Of a stretch of DNA of 64,000 nt, positions 1 to 10,786 are shown piece after piece. This DNA is from DATBJG01 sp963790545. GTDB taxonomy: Bacteria; Acidobacteriota; Vicinamibacteria; Vicinamibacterales; JAMQPK01. The notes beneath the pieces were generated by a model. That model was not told where the DNA came from. It saw only the letters and a list, made by a program, of their open reading frames with translations, and searched no databases. A program made the translations under genes and the position numbers. Every line of letters starts with the position of its first letter. Within the stretch, counting starts at the first letter, position 1. Location of the stretch: assembly GCA_963790545.1 (NCBI GenBank), contig CAWBPA010000024.1, positions 310,001 through 374,000 on the forward strand, given 5' to 3'.

Positions 1-396
1 GTCCACGAGGCGCGGCCGTTCGAAGTCGGCTAGCGAATACACCTCGAGCTGCGCGTCAGCCACAGAAGCAAGTGCGAGGTTCCAATTCACCAACCCGCGC
101 GAGGAAACGTCGGCCAGAATCATGTCGAAGCTGGCTTCGGCGGACTGGCCGATGACGTTCCGTGAGAGGCGCAAGGTCGATCCTGTCTGGCTCGTTCGGA
201 CTGCGGGCGCACCACGCAGAACAGTCGATAAGTAGCTCGCGACTGTCGCCCCCGTGACGGTGACGTCCGCTGAGGCCGCGGTTGTCGTCACGATGAGACG
301 AACTCTGCTGAGATTTCGAACAGGGTCGGTCGGAGTGGCTGCAACCGGTTGAATGACTGCGCAAGCGGCAACCGGCACAGCCAGCCAACGGTTCAT
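1..396 (-). CDS. Secreted protein of unknown function, 3' end cut by window edge
   Basis: Reading the minus strand from the ATG at 396 gives an open frame of 132 codons with no stop before the window edge, so the C-terminus is missing. The N-terminus (MNRWLAVPVAACAVIQPVAA) resembles a signal peptide. The following residues are rich in Thr, Val, Ala and Ser, with an alternating pattern that suggests beta structure, as in an exported cohesin-like or Ig-like domain. I do not recognise the family. The gene is divergent from the cytochrome gene that follows, with about 90 bases between the two starts. Confidence 0.6.
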   Translation of the reverse strand, partial: MNRWLAVPVAACAVIQPVAATPTDPVRNLSRVRLIVTTTAASADVTVTGATVASYLSTVLRGAPAVRTSQTGSTLRLSRNVIGQSAEASFDMILADVSSRGLVNWNLALASVADAQLEVYSLADFERPRLVD

Positions 397-486
397 CCCG
401 ATATTCTAGCGAAGCTGCGCCTAAACCGACGAGAAGAGGCTCCGCTTCGGCTAGCTCCGCCGCAAACGAGTAGAATGCGGCGGGGA

Positions 487-1290
487 ATGAGAAATGGACT
501 TGGTTTCATGAACGTCAGTCGGTTCGCATTCGGCGTCGCTGGACTGCTTCTGCTGGGCAACGGCTCGGTCCAGGCTCAGGACCGCTCCGCGGCAGACTCT
601 GCGGAATCCATTCGCACCGGGGCCGTTCTCTTCCGCGAGCGCTGCGCCGAATGTCATGGCTCTGACGGGAAAGGCGTTCCGGGGCACGATCTGACCCGGC
701 TGTGGGCATCGGGTGCGGCTGACGACCGGGTGTTTCAGACGATTCGGTCTGGCGTACCCAATACGCTGATGCCGTCCAGCACGGCGCCGGATGATGAGCT
801 TTCGTCTCTCGTTCGGTACCTGCGTAGCCTCAACACCGTGGCGTCAACGGAGATCGCTGCAGGGGACGTCGCCAACGGTGACCGGATCTTCTGGGCCATG
901 TGCGGGAGTTGTCACGCCGTGAGTGGCCGCGGCGGCCGTCTGGGACCCGATCTGTCGCAGATTGCCCAATCGCAGTCGCGCGCACAGCTGACGCTGGCGA
1001 TTCGCTCTGCTAGCGACTCGACGGCCGCAGGATATCTTCCGGTGACCCTCGTCACCAGGGACGGGCGACGGATCCGCGGCGCGCTGAAGAGCGAGGACGC
1101 GTTTTCCATCAGGATCATGGATACAGAGGAGCGTCTTCAGGGATACATGAAGTCGACGTTAAAAGAGATCATGCGCGAGACAGGCTCCCTGATGCCCGAG
1201 TTCGGCTCCGATCGACTCAACGAGAGTGACCTGAACGATCTGCTGGCGTTTCTGAGCACTCTTCGCACGCAAACGTCCGGCCGCCCATGA
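487..1290 (+). CDS. Diheme c-type cytochrome, partner of the PQQ dehydrogenase
   Basis: This is a periplasmic electron carrier. A signal peptide (FAFGVAGLLLLGNGSVQAQ) is followed by two cytochrome c domains, each with one heme-binding CxxCH motif: CAECH near residue 53 and CGSCH near residue 139. The second is followed by GRLGPDLS, a usual heme-domain feature. The C-terminal part, with SLMPEFG and a final LNDLLAFL segment, matches the methionine-ligand region of such cytochromes. The stop overlaps the start of the PQQ dehydrogenase by four bases, so the two are probably co-translated and this protein likely accepts its electrons. The start at 487 could instead be 508 (MNVSRFAF); upstream in-frame codons look non-coding. 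Confidence 0.85.
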   Translation: MRNGLGFMNVSRFAFGVAGLLLLGNGSVQAQDRSAADSAESIRTGAVLFRERCAECHGSDGKGVPGHDLTRLWASGAADDRVFQTIRSGVPNTLMPSSTAPDDELSSLVRYLRSLNTVASTEIAAGDVANGDRIFWAMCGSCHAVSGRGGRLGPDLSQIAQSQSRAQLTLAIRSASDSTAAGYLPVTLVTRDGRRIRGALKSEDAFSIRIMDTEERLQGYMKSTLKEIMRETGSLMPEFGSDRLNESDLNDLLAFLSTLRTQTSGRP

Positions 1291-2957
1291 AGGGACTCAT
1301 GCTGAACATATTCGCTCGAGGCTCTGCGGTCGCCGCCATCGCTGCGGCCGCGCTCGGCTCGGCTTTCACTGTTGCGCAAGAGCGGCCCCATCTCGGAGTG
1401 ACCTACGAGGACATTCTTCAGGGTTACAAAAATCCCTCGAGCTGGCCCACCTACTCGGGCGACTACACGGGGCAACGGCACAGTCCCCTCAAACAGATCG
1501 CGCCGGACAACGTCCACCGACTGGCCGCACAGTGGACGTTTCAGACGGGAATCATCCCACGCCGGGGATTTGAAGGGACGCCGCTCTTCTCCGACGGAGT
1601 TCTGTATGTGACCGGTCCGTTCAACGCGGCATGGGCACTTGATGCGCGCACGGGACGTCCGTTCTGGCGGTACCGCCGGGAATTGCCCACTGACCTGACG
1701 TACGGGGCCACCTCGCCAGTGAACCGCGGATTCGGCATCCTTGGTGACCGGCTGTTCATGGTGACGCCCGATGCGCACCTTATGGCGCTCGATGCCGGGA
1801 CGGGCACGGTTCTCTGGGATGTGGTTCTCGCCGACTATCGCGTTGGCTACGCCGCGACCGTGGCGCCTGTGGTCATCAAGGACAAGGTCATCATTGGGAA
1901 CTCGGGCGGCGACTGGCCGACTCGCGGGTTCATTGACGCGTACGATCCAGCGACCGGCGCGCGGATCTGGCGTTTCTACACCGTGCCGGGCCCCGACGAA
2001 CCTGGGAGCGAGACATGGCCCAACTCTGAAGTGATGGTCCGTGGCGGTGGAGGCGCCTGGGTCACGGGCAGTTACGACCCCGAGCTGAACCTCCTCTACT
2101 GGGGCACCGGCAACCCGAATCCTGCGTACTACGGCACAGACCGCAAAGGCACCAACCTGTACACAGCCTCAATCGTGGCACTCGATGGGAACACGGGTGC
2201 CTTGAGGTGGCATTTTCAGTTCACGCCGCACGACCTTCACGACTGGGATTCGAACCATGTGCCCGTGCTCGCGGATCTGATGATCGAGGGTCAGCTTCGC
2301 AAGGTCGTCATGGTGGCCAATCGCAACGGCTTTTTCTACGTGCTCGATCGCGCCACCGGCAAGTTCCTGCACGGAAAACCATTCACCGATACGAACTGGG
2401 CCCGAGAGCTCACGCCGGACGGCCGTCCGATCCTGCTGAACGACGATGGCAGCAAAGGGTGTCTGCCCGACCAGTGGGGCGCCACCAACCATATGCCCCC
2501 CTCGTTCGACCCGACGCGTCGGCTGTTCTTCGTGACCGCGCGAGAAACCTGTGCGACATATCTTCCTGTCAAACAGGAAATCGTGCCCGGCCGCGCGTCG
2601 AACGGCGGCACGGTGCAGCGTGACACCGCGCGCAGCTACGGCGTTCTACGGGCGATCGATCCGACAACGGTGGAACGCAAGTGGGAGTTCAAATATCCGA
2701 CCCCGACCATGGCTGGCGTGATGTCCACCGCGTCCGGACTTGTATTCGCGGGTGACGATGAGGGCAACTTCATGGCGTTCGATGCCCGCACCGGGAAGAA
2801 CCTCTGGTTCTATCCGACCGGCTCGGCAATCTGGGGAGCGGCAGCCATGACCTTCATGCTCGACGGCCGGCAACACGTCCTTATCGGATCGGGCACGAAT
2901 ATCACGGCATTCGCGCTGCCGGTGTCCGACGTGCGGCCGGTATCGTCAGCGCGCTAG
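1287..2957 (+). CDS. PQQ-dependent alcohol dehydrogenase, periplasmic
   Basis: This is a quinoprotein dehydrogenase of the methanol/ethanol dehydrogenase family, 556 aa with an N-terminal signal peptide. It oxidises an alcohol in the periplasm using pyrroloquinoline quinone and calcium. Visible family features are the propeller motif WGTGNPNP near residue 271, the segment TPHDLHDWDSNHVP near residue 312 that carries the active-site Asp region, and repeated propeller blades such as ALDARTGRPFW and AFDARTGKNLWFYPTG. There is no C-terminal cytochrome domain, unlike quinohemoprotein forms, and the cytochrome is encoded by the overlapping upstream gene. Substrate cannot be told from sequence. No PQQ synthesis genes are in the window. 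Confidence 0.9.
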   Translation: MKGLMLNIFARGSAVAAIAAAALGSAFTVAQERPHLGVTYEDILQGYKNPSSWPTYSGDYTGQRHSPLKQIAPDNVHRLAAQWTFQTGIIPRRGFEGTPLFSDGVLYVTGPFNAAWALDARTGRPFWRYRRELPTDLTYGATSPVNRGFGILGDRLFMVTPDAHLMALDAGTGTVLWDVVLADYRVGYAATVAPVVIKDKVIIGNSGGDWPTRGFIDAYDPATGARIWRFYTVPGPDEPGSETWPNSEVMVRGGGGAWVTGSYDPELNLLYWGTGNPNPAYYGTDRKGTNLYTASIVALDGNTGALRWHFQFTPHDLHDWDSNHVPVLADLMIEGQLRKVVMVANRNGFFYVLDRATGKFLHGKPFTDTNWARELTPDGRPILLNDDGSKGCLPDQWGATNHMPPSFDPTRRLFFVTARETCATYLPVKQEIVPGRASNGGTVQRDTARSYGVLRAIDPTTVERKWEFKYPTPTMAGVMSTASGLVFAGDDEGNFMAFDARTGKNLWFYPTGSAIWGAAAMTFMLDGRQHVLIGSGTNITAFALPVSDVRPVSSAR

Positions 2958-3367
2958 GCACACTTCGCGGCGATCGTCTTCACGGATTGCACGGTCAGTC
3001 GCGGCGTTCGGTTCGGTGGCTCGTCGGCGGCAGTGCTCGAAGTCGGCGACTGCCAATCCGATCGCCCGACCACCTGCACCTTCTCTCCTACGCGAGGTCC
3101 CAGATTGCCACCCCCCTCCAGAATCCATTTCTTCGGCGTGGCGGCAACGCCGGGTGCAGCGGACGCTCCTTGCGGGGTCATCGGCTTCCCGTCAATGGCA
3201 TCAACCTGCGCCTCGTCCACTTGGTACCCCGCATAGCCACTGCGTAGCAGGCACCCAGAGACCGTGATCTCGCGTTTGCCGTCTTCGGCAGACGCTGCCG
3301 GCGCCTGCGCGGCCGGCATGATCACCGGCACAACGACCAGAACAGCGACCATTCCATTGAACATCAT
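2954..3367 (-). CDS. Small secreted protein, OB-like, unknown function
   Basis: The ATG at 3367 is chosen because AGGGGGG lies just upstream on the minus strand. The protein has a signal peptide (MFNGMVAVLVVVPVIMPAAQA), then a ITVSGCLL segment, a central WILEGGGNLGPRVGEKVQVVG segment and a final VQSVKTIAAKC. The same plan, VxGC, a VGxKVxxxG strand and a terminal C near the end, occurs in the protein at 5066-5563, so the two are diverged relatives. The pattern suggests a small secreted beta-barrel with two conserved cysteines that may form a disulfide. It is convergent with the PQQ dehydrogenase and overlaps its last four bases. Confidence 0.65.
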   Translation of the reverse strand: MMFNGMVAVLVVVPVIMPAAQAPAASAEDGKREITVSGCLLRSGYAGYQVDEAQVDAIDGKPMTPQGASAAPGVAATPKKWILEGGGNLGPRVGEKVQVVGRSDWQSPTSSTAADEPPNRTPRLTVQSVKTIAAKCA

Positions 3368-3521
3368 GGCGCCCCCCTGGGCAATTGTGCGCTGTTGGCT
3401 CGCCCGGGCAAACAGGAAAATCAGGGGACTCATTGACACCGTTGGTCCCGTCATTTACGGTAGAGGGACCATCCACGAAGAAACGGTACGAAGTTCGCCG
3501 CAAGATCCGGAGCGTAAGCGA

Positions 3522-3564
3522 CCCTTCGACAGGCTCAGGGTCGTCCTGAGCACAGTCGAAGGAC
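3522..3564. repeat. Palindromic intergenic repeat of the CCCTTCGAC type
   Basis: The sequence starts with CCCTTCGACAGGCTCAGG and ends with the reverse complement of its first part (CAGTCGAAGG), giving a stem of about ten pairs with internal self-complementary GACxxCTGAG segments. A related element at 46307-46353 lies inside a gene. Elements with this core are dispersed in many environmental bacterial genomes. Here it lies in the 250-base gap between divergent genes. Confidence 0.6.
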
Positions 3565-3617
3565 GACGGCAGCGCGTGGGGGTGGGGCCCCACGCGAATT
3601 AATAAACGGAGGCCAAT

Positions 3618-5003
<1,386 letters not shown>

Positions 5004-5050
5004 GAAAGTGAAAAGTGGAAAGTCAAAAGTGAAAAGTTAGAACGGAACAG
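5004..5050. repeat. Short tandem A-rich repeat (AAAGTG units)
   Basis: Between two co-directional genes the sequence is built of repeated units resembling GAAAGTG, AAAAGTG and GAAAGTC. It is unlike the surrounding GC-rich DNA. A similar T-rich version, built of TTTTCAG and TTTTTAG units, lies at 57064-57100. Confidence 0.6.
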
Positions 5051-5065
5051 TTGGAACGCAGAGTG

Positions 5066-5563
5066 ATGTTCAACGTGATTCGCTCGGTTGCCACCATCGC
5101 CGTGCTGGGCCTCTTGACGGTCAGCGCGAGTGCGCAGCTCACCGATGGCAAGCGGCGGACTGGAAGCCCCACTCCTGGAACGCCACAGCCTGAGCCCCCG
5201 AACCTTGCCGACCGTGTGACGTTGACGGGCTGCATTCAGATCGCAGCCGGGTCGCAAACCAGCGGGAACAGACAGACGACCGATCCCAACACGCCGAGCG
5301 ATTCCCGGTACCAGCTCACCAACGCGGAGCGTCAGAACAACGTTCCTGCGGGTACCGGAGGATCGCCAGCGACAGCCAAGACCTCGAGTCGCATTTATCG
5401 GCTCGAAGCGATTGACGCTCAACTTTCGCCGTTTGTCGGCACGAAGGTCGAAATCTCTGGCGAGATCAAACCGGCGTCGGCGCCCGCGTCAGGTGAGACC
5501 CGCGCCAACGACCCGACCCTGGTGGTCGAGTTCGTCCAGAAAATCGCGGCAACCTGCCCGTAG
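5066..5563 (+). CDS. Small secreted protein related to the one at 2954-3367
   Basis: The start is set at the ATG of MFNVIRSVATIAVLGLL, which begins a signal peptide. The mature part has a low-complexity Pro/Thr linker, VTLTGCIQI, a RIYRLEAID strand, a VGTKVEISGEIK segment and a final VQKIAATC. This matches the VSGC, VGEKVQVVG and VKTIAAKC elements of the upstream relative, which lies on the other side of the copper-monooxygenase gene. Function is unknown. The protein probably folds as a small beta-barrel with two conserved Cys. Confidence 0.65.
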   Translation: MFNVIRSVATIAVLGLLTVSASAQLTDGKRRTGSPTPGTPQPEPPNLADRVTLTGCIQIAAGSQTSGNRQTTDPNTPSDSRYQLTNAERQNNVPAGTGGSPATAKTSSRIYRLEAIDAQLSPFVGTKVEISGEIKPASAPASGETRANDPTLVVEFVQKIAATCP

Positions 5564-5600
5564 TCGACAGCCATCGCCCCCCAGCTTTTTGCAGCTTATA

Positions 5601-6008
5601 ATGCGCGGTCTCGCTTGGGTGCTCGTTCCGGCACTGGCTCTGACCCTTGCCAATTGCGCGGCGCGGTCGAGACCACCGGCAACTCCCGGTAGTCTTGAAA
5701 GCCATGTGGGCCTCGCCACGTACTACGGGCAGCGTTTCGATGGCAAGGTGACCGCAAGCGGGGCCCGGTTCGACATGAACGCGATGGTTGCTGCGCATCC
5801 CACCTACCCCTTCGGGACGATTGTCCGCGTCACGAACCTGAGGAACAATCGATCCGTTCAGGTACGAATTCTCGACCGCGGTCCAGCGCCAGGTCCACGG
5901 GCCGAGGGCGTCCTCATCGATCTGTCGTACGGCGCGGCTCGAACACTGGATTTCATCCAGGCGGGTCGCACGCGCATTCGGCTGGAGGTCCTGCGTTGGG
6001 GAAAGTGA
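5601..6008 (+). CDS. RlpA-like septal/cell-wall lipoprotein
   Basis: This is a 135-aa outer-membrane lipoprotein with a double-psi beta-barrel domain. The N-terminus MRGLAWVLVPALALTLANC contains a lipobox ending at Cys19. The domain shows the RlpA signature: LATYYGQRFDGKVTASG, then MVAAHPTYPFGTIVRVTN and VRILDRGP. RlpA proteins bind or cleave peptidoglycan lacking stem peptides at the septum. There is no C-terminal SPOR domain, so this is the short form. The longer frame running back to 5412 overlaps the preceding gene and is not the real start. Confidence 0.88.
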   Translation: MRGLAWVLVPALALTLANCAARSRPPATPGSLESHVGLATYYGQRFDGKVTASGARFDMNAMVAAHPTYPFGTIVRVTNLRNNRSVQVRILDRGPAPGPRAEGVLIDLSYGAARTLDFIQAGRTRIRLEVLRWGK

Positions 6009-6057
6009 CAGTCCCGACAGTGACAGTATCGTTTCAGGCGGCCGGCGTGAGCGTCAC

Positions 6058-7306
6058 GTGCGGGCTTCTGTGACCGCCGGCCGAGACGACGTTCGGCCGC
6101 CGCCGATTAGCCTGGGCGAATTCGTGGCCTTGATGGCCACGATGACGGCCCTCGTCGCCGCTTCAATCGACATGATCCTGCCCGCGCTGCCGGCCATTGG
6201 TTCGACGCTTGGGGCAGGCCGAGCAAACGACAATCAGCTCGTCATCTCATTCCTGTTCTTCGGTTTTGGCCTCGGCCAACTGTTTTTCGGGCCGTTGTCG
6301 GACAACACCGGCCGGAAACCGGCCGTCTACGTCGGCCTCGGCTTCTACATCAGTGGCTGCCTGCTGGCGCTCCTGTCGCAAACCTATTCGATGATGCTGA
6401 CCGGACGGTTTCTCCAGGGCCTTGGTGTTGCCGGACCGCGGGCAATGACCATTGCGCTCGTGCGTGACAAGTTCGAGGGGCGATCGATGGCCAGGGTCAT
6501 GTCGCTCATCATGACCGTGTTCATCATGGTCCCGGTCATCGCTCCGACGCTCGGACAAGCCGTGCTCAGCATCTCGGGATGGCGGACGATCTTCGGGATC
6601 TATCTGACGATGGCGATCGTGGCGTGTGTGTGGTTCGGGCTGCGTCAGGAAGAAACCTTGTCGGTGGACCGCCGCATCCCGTTTTCCCTCGAGCGAATCC
6701 TGGGTGCCGTTCGCGAGGTGTTCGCCAGCCGACTGGCCTTTGGCTGCACGATGGCCGCAGGATTCATCTTTGGTGCGTTCCTCGGGTACTTGAACTCGGC
6801 GCAGCAGATCCTTCAGCAACTTTACGGGCTGGGCCCAAGGTTTCCGCAGTACTTCGCGGTGCTGGCCGTCGCGCTGGGCCTCGCGTCATTTTCCAACGCG
6901 CGCCTCGTCATGCGGCATGGCATGCACCGGCTGTCGGTGTGGTCGTTGAGGGCGGTTTGTGGGCTGTCAATTGTCTTTCTGGGAGTCGTCCCTGGCGCTA
7001 TCCGGGCATCCGCCGCTTTGGGCCTTCATGACCTACATGATGCTCTCGTTCTTCGGTATTGGGCTGTTGTTCAGCAACCTGAACGCCCTGGCCATGCAGC
7101 CTCTCGGACACATTGCAGGCACAGGTGCCGCGGTCGTCGGTGCTCTCTCGACGCTGACGTCCCTGGCCCTCGGAACGCTCATCGGCCAGAGCTACAACGA
7201 CACGGTGTTGCCGCTCGTGACCGGCTTTGCAATTTTGAGCGTCTTGTCCATGCTGGCGCTGCAGTGGGCGGAATCAGGCGAAGGCGTGAAGACTGAGAGC
7301 TTGTGA
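6058..7306 (+). CDS. Bcr/CflA-type MFS drug transporter, frame broken near 6985
   Basis: This is an inner-membrane major facilitator transporter of about 410 aa with twelve predicted helices. A GTG start is followed by the Bcr/CflA-typical first helix LVAASIDMILPALPAIG. Loop motifs include GPLSDNTGRKPAVYVG and GRFLQGLGVAGPR. The frame starting at 6058 loses homology after FLGVV. The true C-terminus (LALSGHPPLWAFMTYMM onward, ending at 7306) continues in the next frame, so one extra base near 6985 explains the break. Proteins of this group export drugs or small metabolites. It is probably intact in the organism if the indel is an error. Confidence 0.82.
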
Positions 7307-7316
7307 CCTTTTTTTC

Positions 7317-7416
7317 AACGCCGAGGACACAGAGGACGCGGAGCGCCGCAGAGAATTCTTCATTTGATTTTAGTTTGATCCTCCGCGCCCTCCGCGGCTG
7401 CTGCGACCTCGGCGTT
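7317..7416. repeat. Long inverted repeat between convergent genes
   Basis: AACGCCGAGG at the left end is complementary to CCTCGGCGTT at the right end. Inside, GGACGCGGAGCG pairs imperfectly with the CGCGCCCTCCGCG region around an A/T-rich loop. The element lies between the convergent MFS gene and the secreted-protein gene, where a long hairpin could act as a bidirectional terminator. A run of T precedes it at 7308-7315. Confidence 0.55.
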
Positions 7417-7421
7417 GAGCT

Positions 7422-8268
7422 CTACTGTCTGGTAAAGTCAATTCCGTCCTTCAGCAGCTTTTCATACCGCGCCGGATCGAGGTTATTCTCGGGACACACG
7501 TACTCCTGCAGACGCGTGCCTTCCCGCAGCATCATCGTCGATGAGATGATCCACGGTTTGGTCAGGACGACCGGATCTTCGATCGTCGCCTCATAGTTGA
7601 TCTGATCCTTGTCCACGCGGGTATAGCGCTCGGTGATGTGCAGCATCTCCGAATGAAACGTCCCTGTGCCGTTGAGCCAGGTCTTGTCGTTGAAGCCCAC
7701 GACGTCCACCACCAACGTGTCCCCTTCCCAGTGCCCGACTGAATCTCCCATGTAGGTCGGGATCGAGATCGGCAGGATGCTTCGTGCCGATCGGAATTAT
7801 GCGAAAGACGTTCATGTACTCGTAAAGAACGACTACCTGCTGCGCAGTGTGGATGATTTGCATGGGAAACAACCCCACGAGGTTCGAACGCGGCAGTCCC
7901 GCTGGCAGACAAAATCCTGTGGGATCGTCGATGCCTCTCCTGTTGAAGAACTCGAGGACCTTCTTTGCCGCCCAAGGTTGGTACGGAGCAGGCTCGCGTA
8001 CGAGTTGGGCCACTGCTGCAGGCGGCGCGGCCGGATCGCGCCCCGTGCCGCCGACACCCAGTCCTGAGTTTGCTTCTTCCCAGCTTCCACGCCGCGTGCT
8101 CCCACCCTGCCAGACGCCGGTCAGATCCGGTTTCCCGTCAGACGTCCGTACAAGGCCGCGACTCGCGTCGGAGGAAGCAGGCTTGCCGCCCGGCGCCGCG
8201 GTCTGTGCTGAAAGACCAGCCGACAGCAACGCCCCGGTGACGAGTGCCGCTGCACCTCGGCGCATCAT
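7422..8268 (-). CDS. Secreted PDLTGVW-family protein, frame broken at 7759-7761
   Basis: Member of a secreted family present five times in this window, function unknown. A signal peptide (LVTGALLSAGLSAQ) is followed by the hallmark TSDGKPDLTGVWQG. The C-terminal half has GHWEGDTLVVDVVGFND, a TERYTR segment and DPVVLTKPW. The N-terminal frame ends its homology at HPADLDP and the C-terminal frame takes over at TYMGDSVG. One extra G in the GGG run at 7759-7761 accounts exactly for the shift. The stop-start overlap with the DUF6152 gene upstream (8265-8268, ATGA) suggests a two-gene unit. Confidence 0.72.
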
Positions 8269-8699
8269 CGCACCTCCACCGCGGGAGTGGCCCCGCCATC
8301 GCCTGTGCCCGCTGGAGGGCCGAAGAACAACTTCTTTCCGTCGGCAAACGTCACCTCACGGGCATGCGCCCAGTCCGTGCCGTCCCTGGCGCGCCAACCA
8401 AAGACCGTCACCTTGTCGCCGGGTTTCATGGTGACTTCGCGCTTCCAGCCGGTCCTGTAGAGCGCGTTTGGAGGATAGCCTTCGAACTTCCAATTCGCGA
8501 CGGTGCCTTTGTCGTTGGTGACATCCAGGAAGAAGTGGCTGTGCGGGTTCGTCCACTCAATCTTGGTCACGACACCCGTTACCGTGACGGGCTTGTTGGC
8601 ATCGTATTCCGCCCCAAACGAGTGATGCGCTATGAGGGGAATCGTCACCAGCCAAGCGGTGACGAGCACGCACCCTGCGGCAGACAACAATTGACCCAT
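8265..8699 (-). CDS. DUF6152 family secreted protein
   Basis: A 144-aa exported protein. The start is fixed by GAGGTGAC just before the ATG at 8699, followed by a hydrophobic segment (LLSAAGCVLVTAWLVTIPLI). The mature part opens with AHHSFGAEYDANKPVTVTG and continues with VTKIEWTNPHSHFFLDV and a GWKREVTMKPGDKVTVFGW strand, the recognisable core of DUF6152. These proteins are common in Acidobacteriota beside PDLxGxW proteins, as here. Biochemical function is not known. Confidence 0.85.
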   Translation of the reverse strand: MGQLLSAAGCVLVTAWLVTIPLIAHHSFGAEYDANKPVTVTGVVTKIEWTNPHSHFFLDVTNDKGTVANWKFEGYPPNALYRTGWKREVTMKPGDKVTVFGWRARDGTDWAHAREVTFADGKKLFFGPPAGTGDGGATPAVEVR

Positions 8700-8835
8700 G
8701 GTCACCTCGGTGCCCCAGATTACCGTATCCGGCCGGGGTGAGCTCAAGTTAATTGATGAGGACGAGCCTGCTAGAACGAGACGCGAATAGCGGCGTGCAC
8801 CGTTCGTGGCGCCAGCCAGAACTGCATGACCGCTC

Positions 8836-10744
8836 TCACCGCGCCGCTGATTGGTCCGGCAACGTCTGTGCGATCGCCAACGCCGCCCAGCTCGTGCCGG
8901 CGGTCGAAATCCATTGATGCCGGCCGAACGGAAATCCACTTTCGAAGTACCGCTGCACCGGGAAGGAATGAGTCTTCACGAGCCACGTGCCATCCTGATA
9001 TTGGGACCCGAGCAGGAATGCCACACCCTTGCGGTAGGCCTCGTCTGACGGCGACACGCCTGCAACGTGCAGGGCGTAGAGCGAGAGCCCCGTCGCATAC
9101 GCGTCGGGCTCCGTGCGCGCAAACTGCGACCATCCGCCGCTTGCGTCCTGCTGCGCTCGAACATCGCGGATCGCGTCCAGCACGCGCGAGCGTGGTGCGT
9201 CGGCCCACTTGAGACCCATCAGGCGCATCGCCCGCTCTTCGGCCGACTTCGCTTGCGCGGCCAGCAGCCATTGTCGAGCCCGCTCGATCCGTTGCGCCGT
9301 TTCAGTCCTTCGGCCGGGAAGAGGATACGACATCAGTCCACCGACCGCGATGGCGGTGTGACTGATAATGCTGTACTCGGAAGGTGGACGGTTGAGGCCA
9401 TTGCCCAGCCAGCGCCCATCAGGCATCTGTCGCGCGAGCAGCCAATGCGTCATGGTCGCCGTCATGTTGTCGGGTGGATGTCCTTCCGCCGCAAGGCCCA
9501 GCTGCGCGTAGCCCGTCGTGAGCGCCTCACCGCCCACGGCCGGATCGCCCAACATCATTCGCGTCGACGCGCTCTTGAAAAACCCCAGCAGATCGTCGAT
9601 GTTCGCGCGCGCACGTACCTGATCGACCTCAATGCCCTTCCTTCTCACGGTCGCGGCGGCCATCGCCGGCAGCGTGTTGTGGTGGCAGGAAATGCAGGAC
9701 GTTTTCGCGCGAAACGACGGCGCCACATCGAGCACTCGGGCGACGCTCTTGTTCAGGGAGATTCGTGGATCCGCGATTCCCCCTTTAGCGGGCGGAGCAA
9801 TCTCCTCCCGCCGCGGCCCGTTGCCCCGGGTCGCACCGCGCTCCTCCAGCACCGCAATCTTGGCTCGATCACCTTTGTAGATGGCCCAGTCGAGCGCCGT
9901 TTCGCCTTCCGTCGTCCGCGCGTTCGGGTCAGCGCCGCGATCGAACAGCAACTTCAGCGTGTCGGCGCCCTCCGCTTCTGATGTCACGGCCGTCATCAAA
10001 GGGGTTCTCGCGTATTGAGCCGTATTCGTCGCGTTCACGTTTGCGCCCAGCTCAATCCAACGCGCCACCAGCGCGGACGGCTGCCATGTGGCCGCTGTTC
10101 CCAGCAGATCCTCAGCTGGCGCAGGTGCCTGTGCCATCAAGTATTCGGTGGTTGGAAGATCGTAGCGCGCAAATCCTGCTCGTCGCGCGCCGGCCGAGAG
10201 CGCTTTCGGATCCAGACCCCGCTCGACAAGGAAGCGGACAACCTCGACGTCCGCCGATCGCACGGCAAGCGCCAAAGCTGTCAGACCGGCGCGGTCCTGC
10301 GCTCGAAGATCGGCGCCACGATCCAGCAGCAGGCGCAGCACCTCGACGGTTCCCGGGTATGCGGCAGCCACAAGCAGCGGGGTTCGCTCCGATTCCGACC
10401 GAGCGTTGACATCGGCACCGCGTGCCAGCAGGAGCCGGACTTTTTCGACGTCGTGTGCCGCCCACATCAGCGCCGTCGCGCGCGAGGCATTCGGCTTGAT
10501 TGGCATCCGCGCCGTGTTTGAGCAGGATCTCCACCATCCGCCCGTCGCCGTACAAGGTCGCGGCCATCAACGCCGGCGTGCCGTCACCGTCGACAAGCTT
10601 GGGGCTGACGCCGCTGACAAGCAGCCGCTCGACTTCGCCGACGGCTCCGCGGTGCACGGCTGAGAAAAGGGCATCACGGGACGTGTCGGTCTGTGCCGAC
10701 GCGGCAACGACGAACAAGACGACGACCGTTAGCCTGAGGAACAT
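8836..10744 (-). CDS. Ankyrin-repeat protein with CxxCH motif and C-terminal alpha/alpha toroid, frame broken near 10500
   Basis: Exported protein of about 635 aa. The start at 10744 (MFLRLTVVVLFVVAASAQ) has GAGGG upstream. Ankyrin repeats follow, for example ILLKHGADAN, LLLARGADVN, LLLDRGADL, LFDRGADPN. The first repeats lie in one frame and the rest in another, joined near 10500 by a one-base indel. After the repeats, SCISCHHNTLPAMA carries a heme-type CxxCH. The C-terminal 300 residues (GYAQLGLAAEG, ATGLSLYALHVAG, YQDGTWLVKTHSFPVQ) resemble squalene-cyclase or prenyltransferase alpha/alpha barrels. The domain combination is unusual. A role in protein binding at the cell surface is inference. 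Confidence 0.75.
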
Positions 10745-10786
10745 GGTGGCGGCCCTCATAGGTTCAATGACGGTCCCTCATGATAT

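Noticed and set aside
56..388. Minus-strand ORF of 110 codons
   Set aside because: It is Cys/Arg/Ser-rich and out of frame with the better open frame that starts at 396 with a signal peptide and continues past the window edge.
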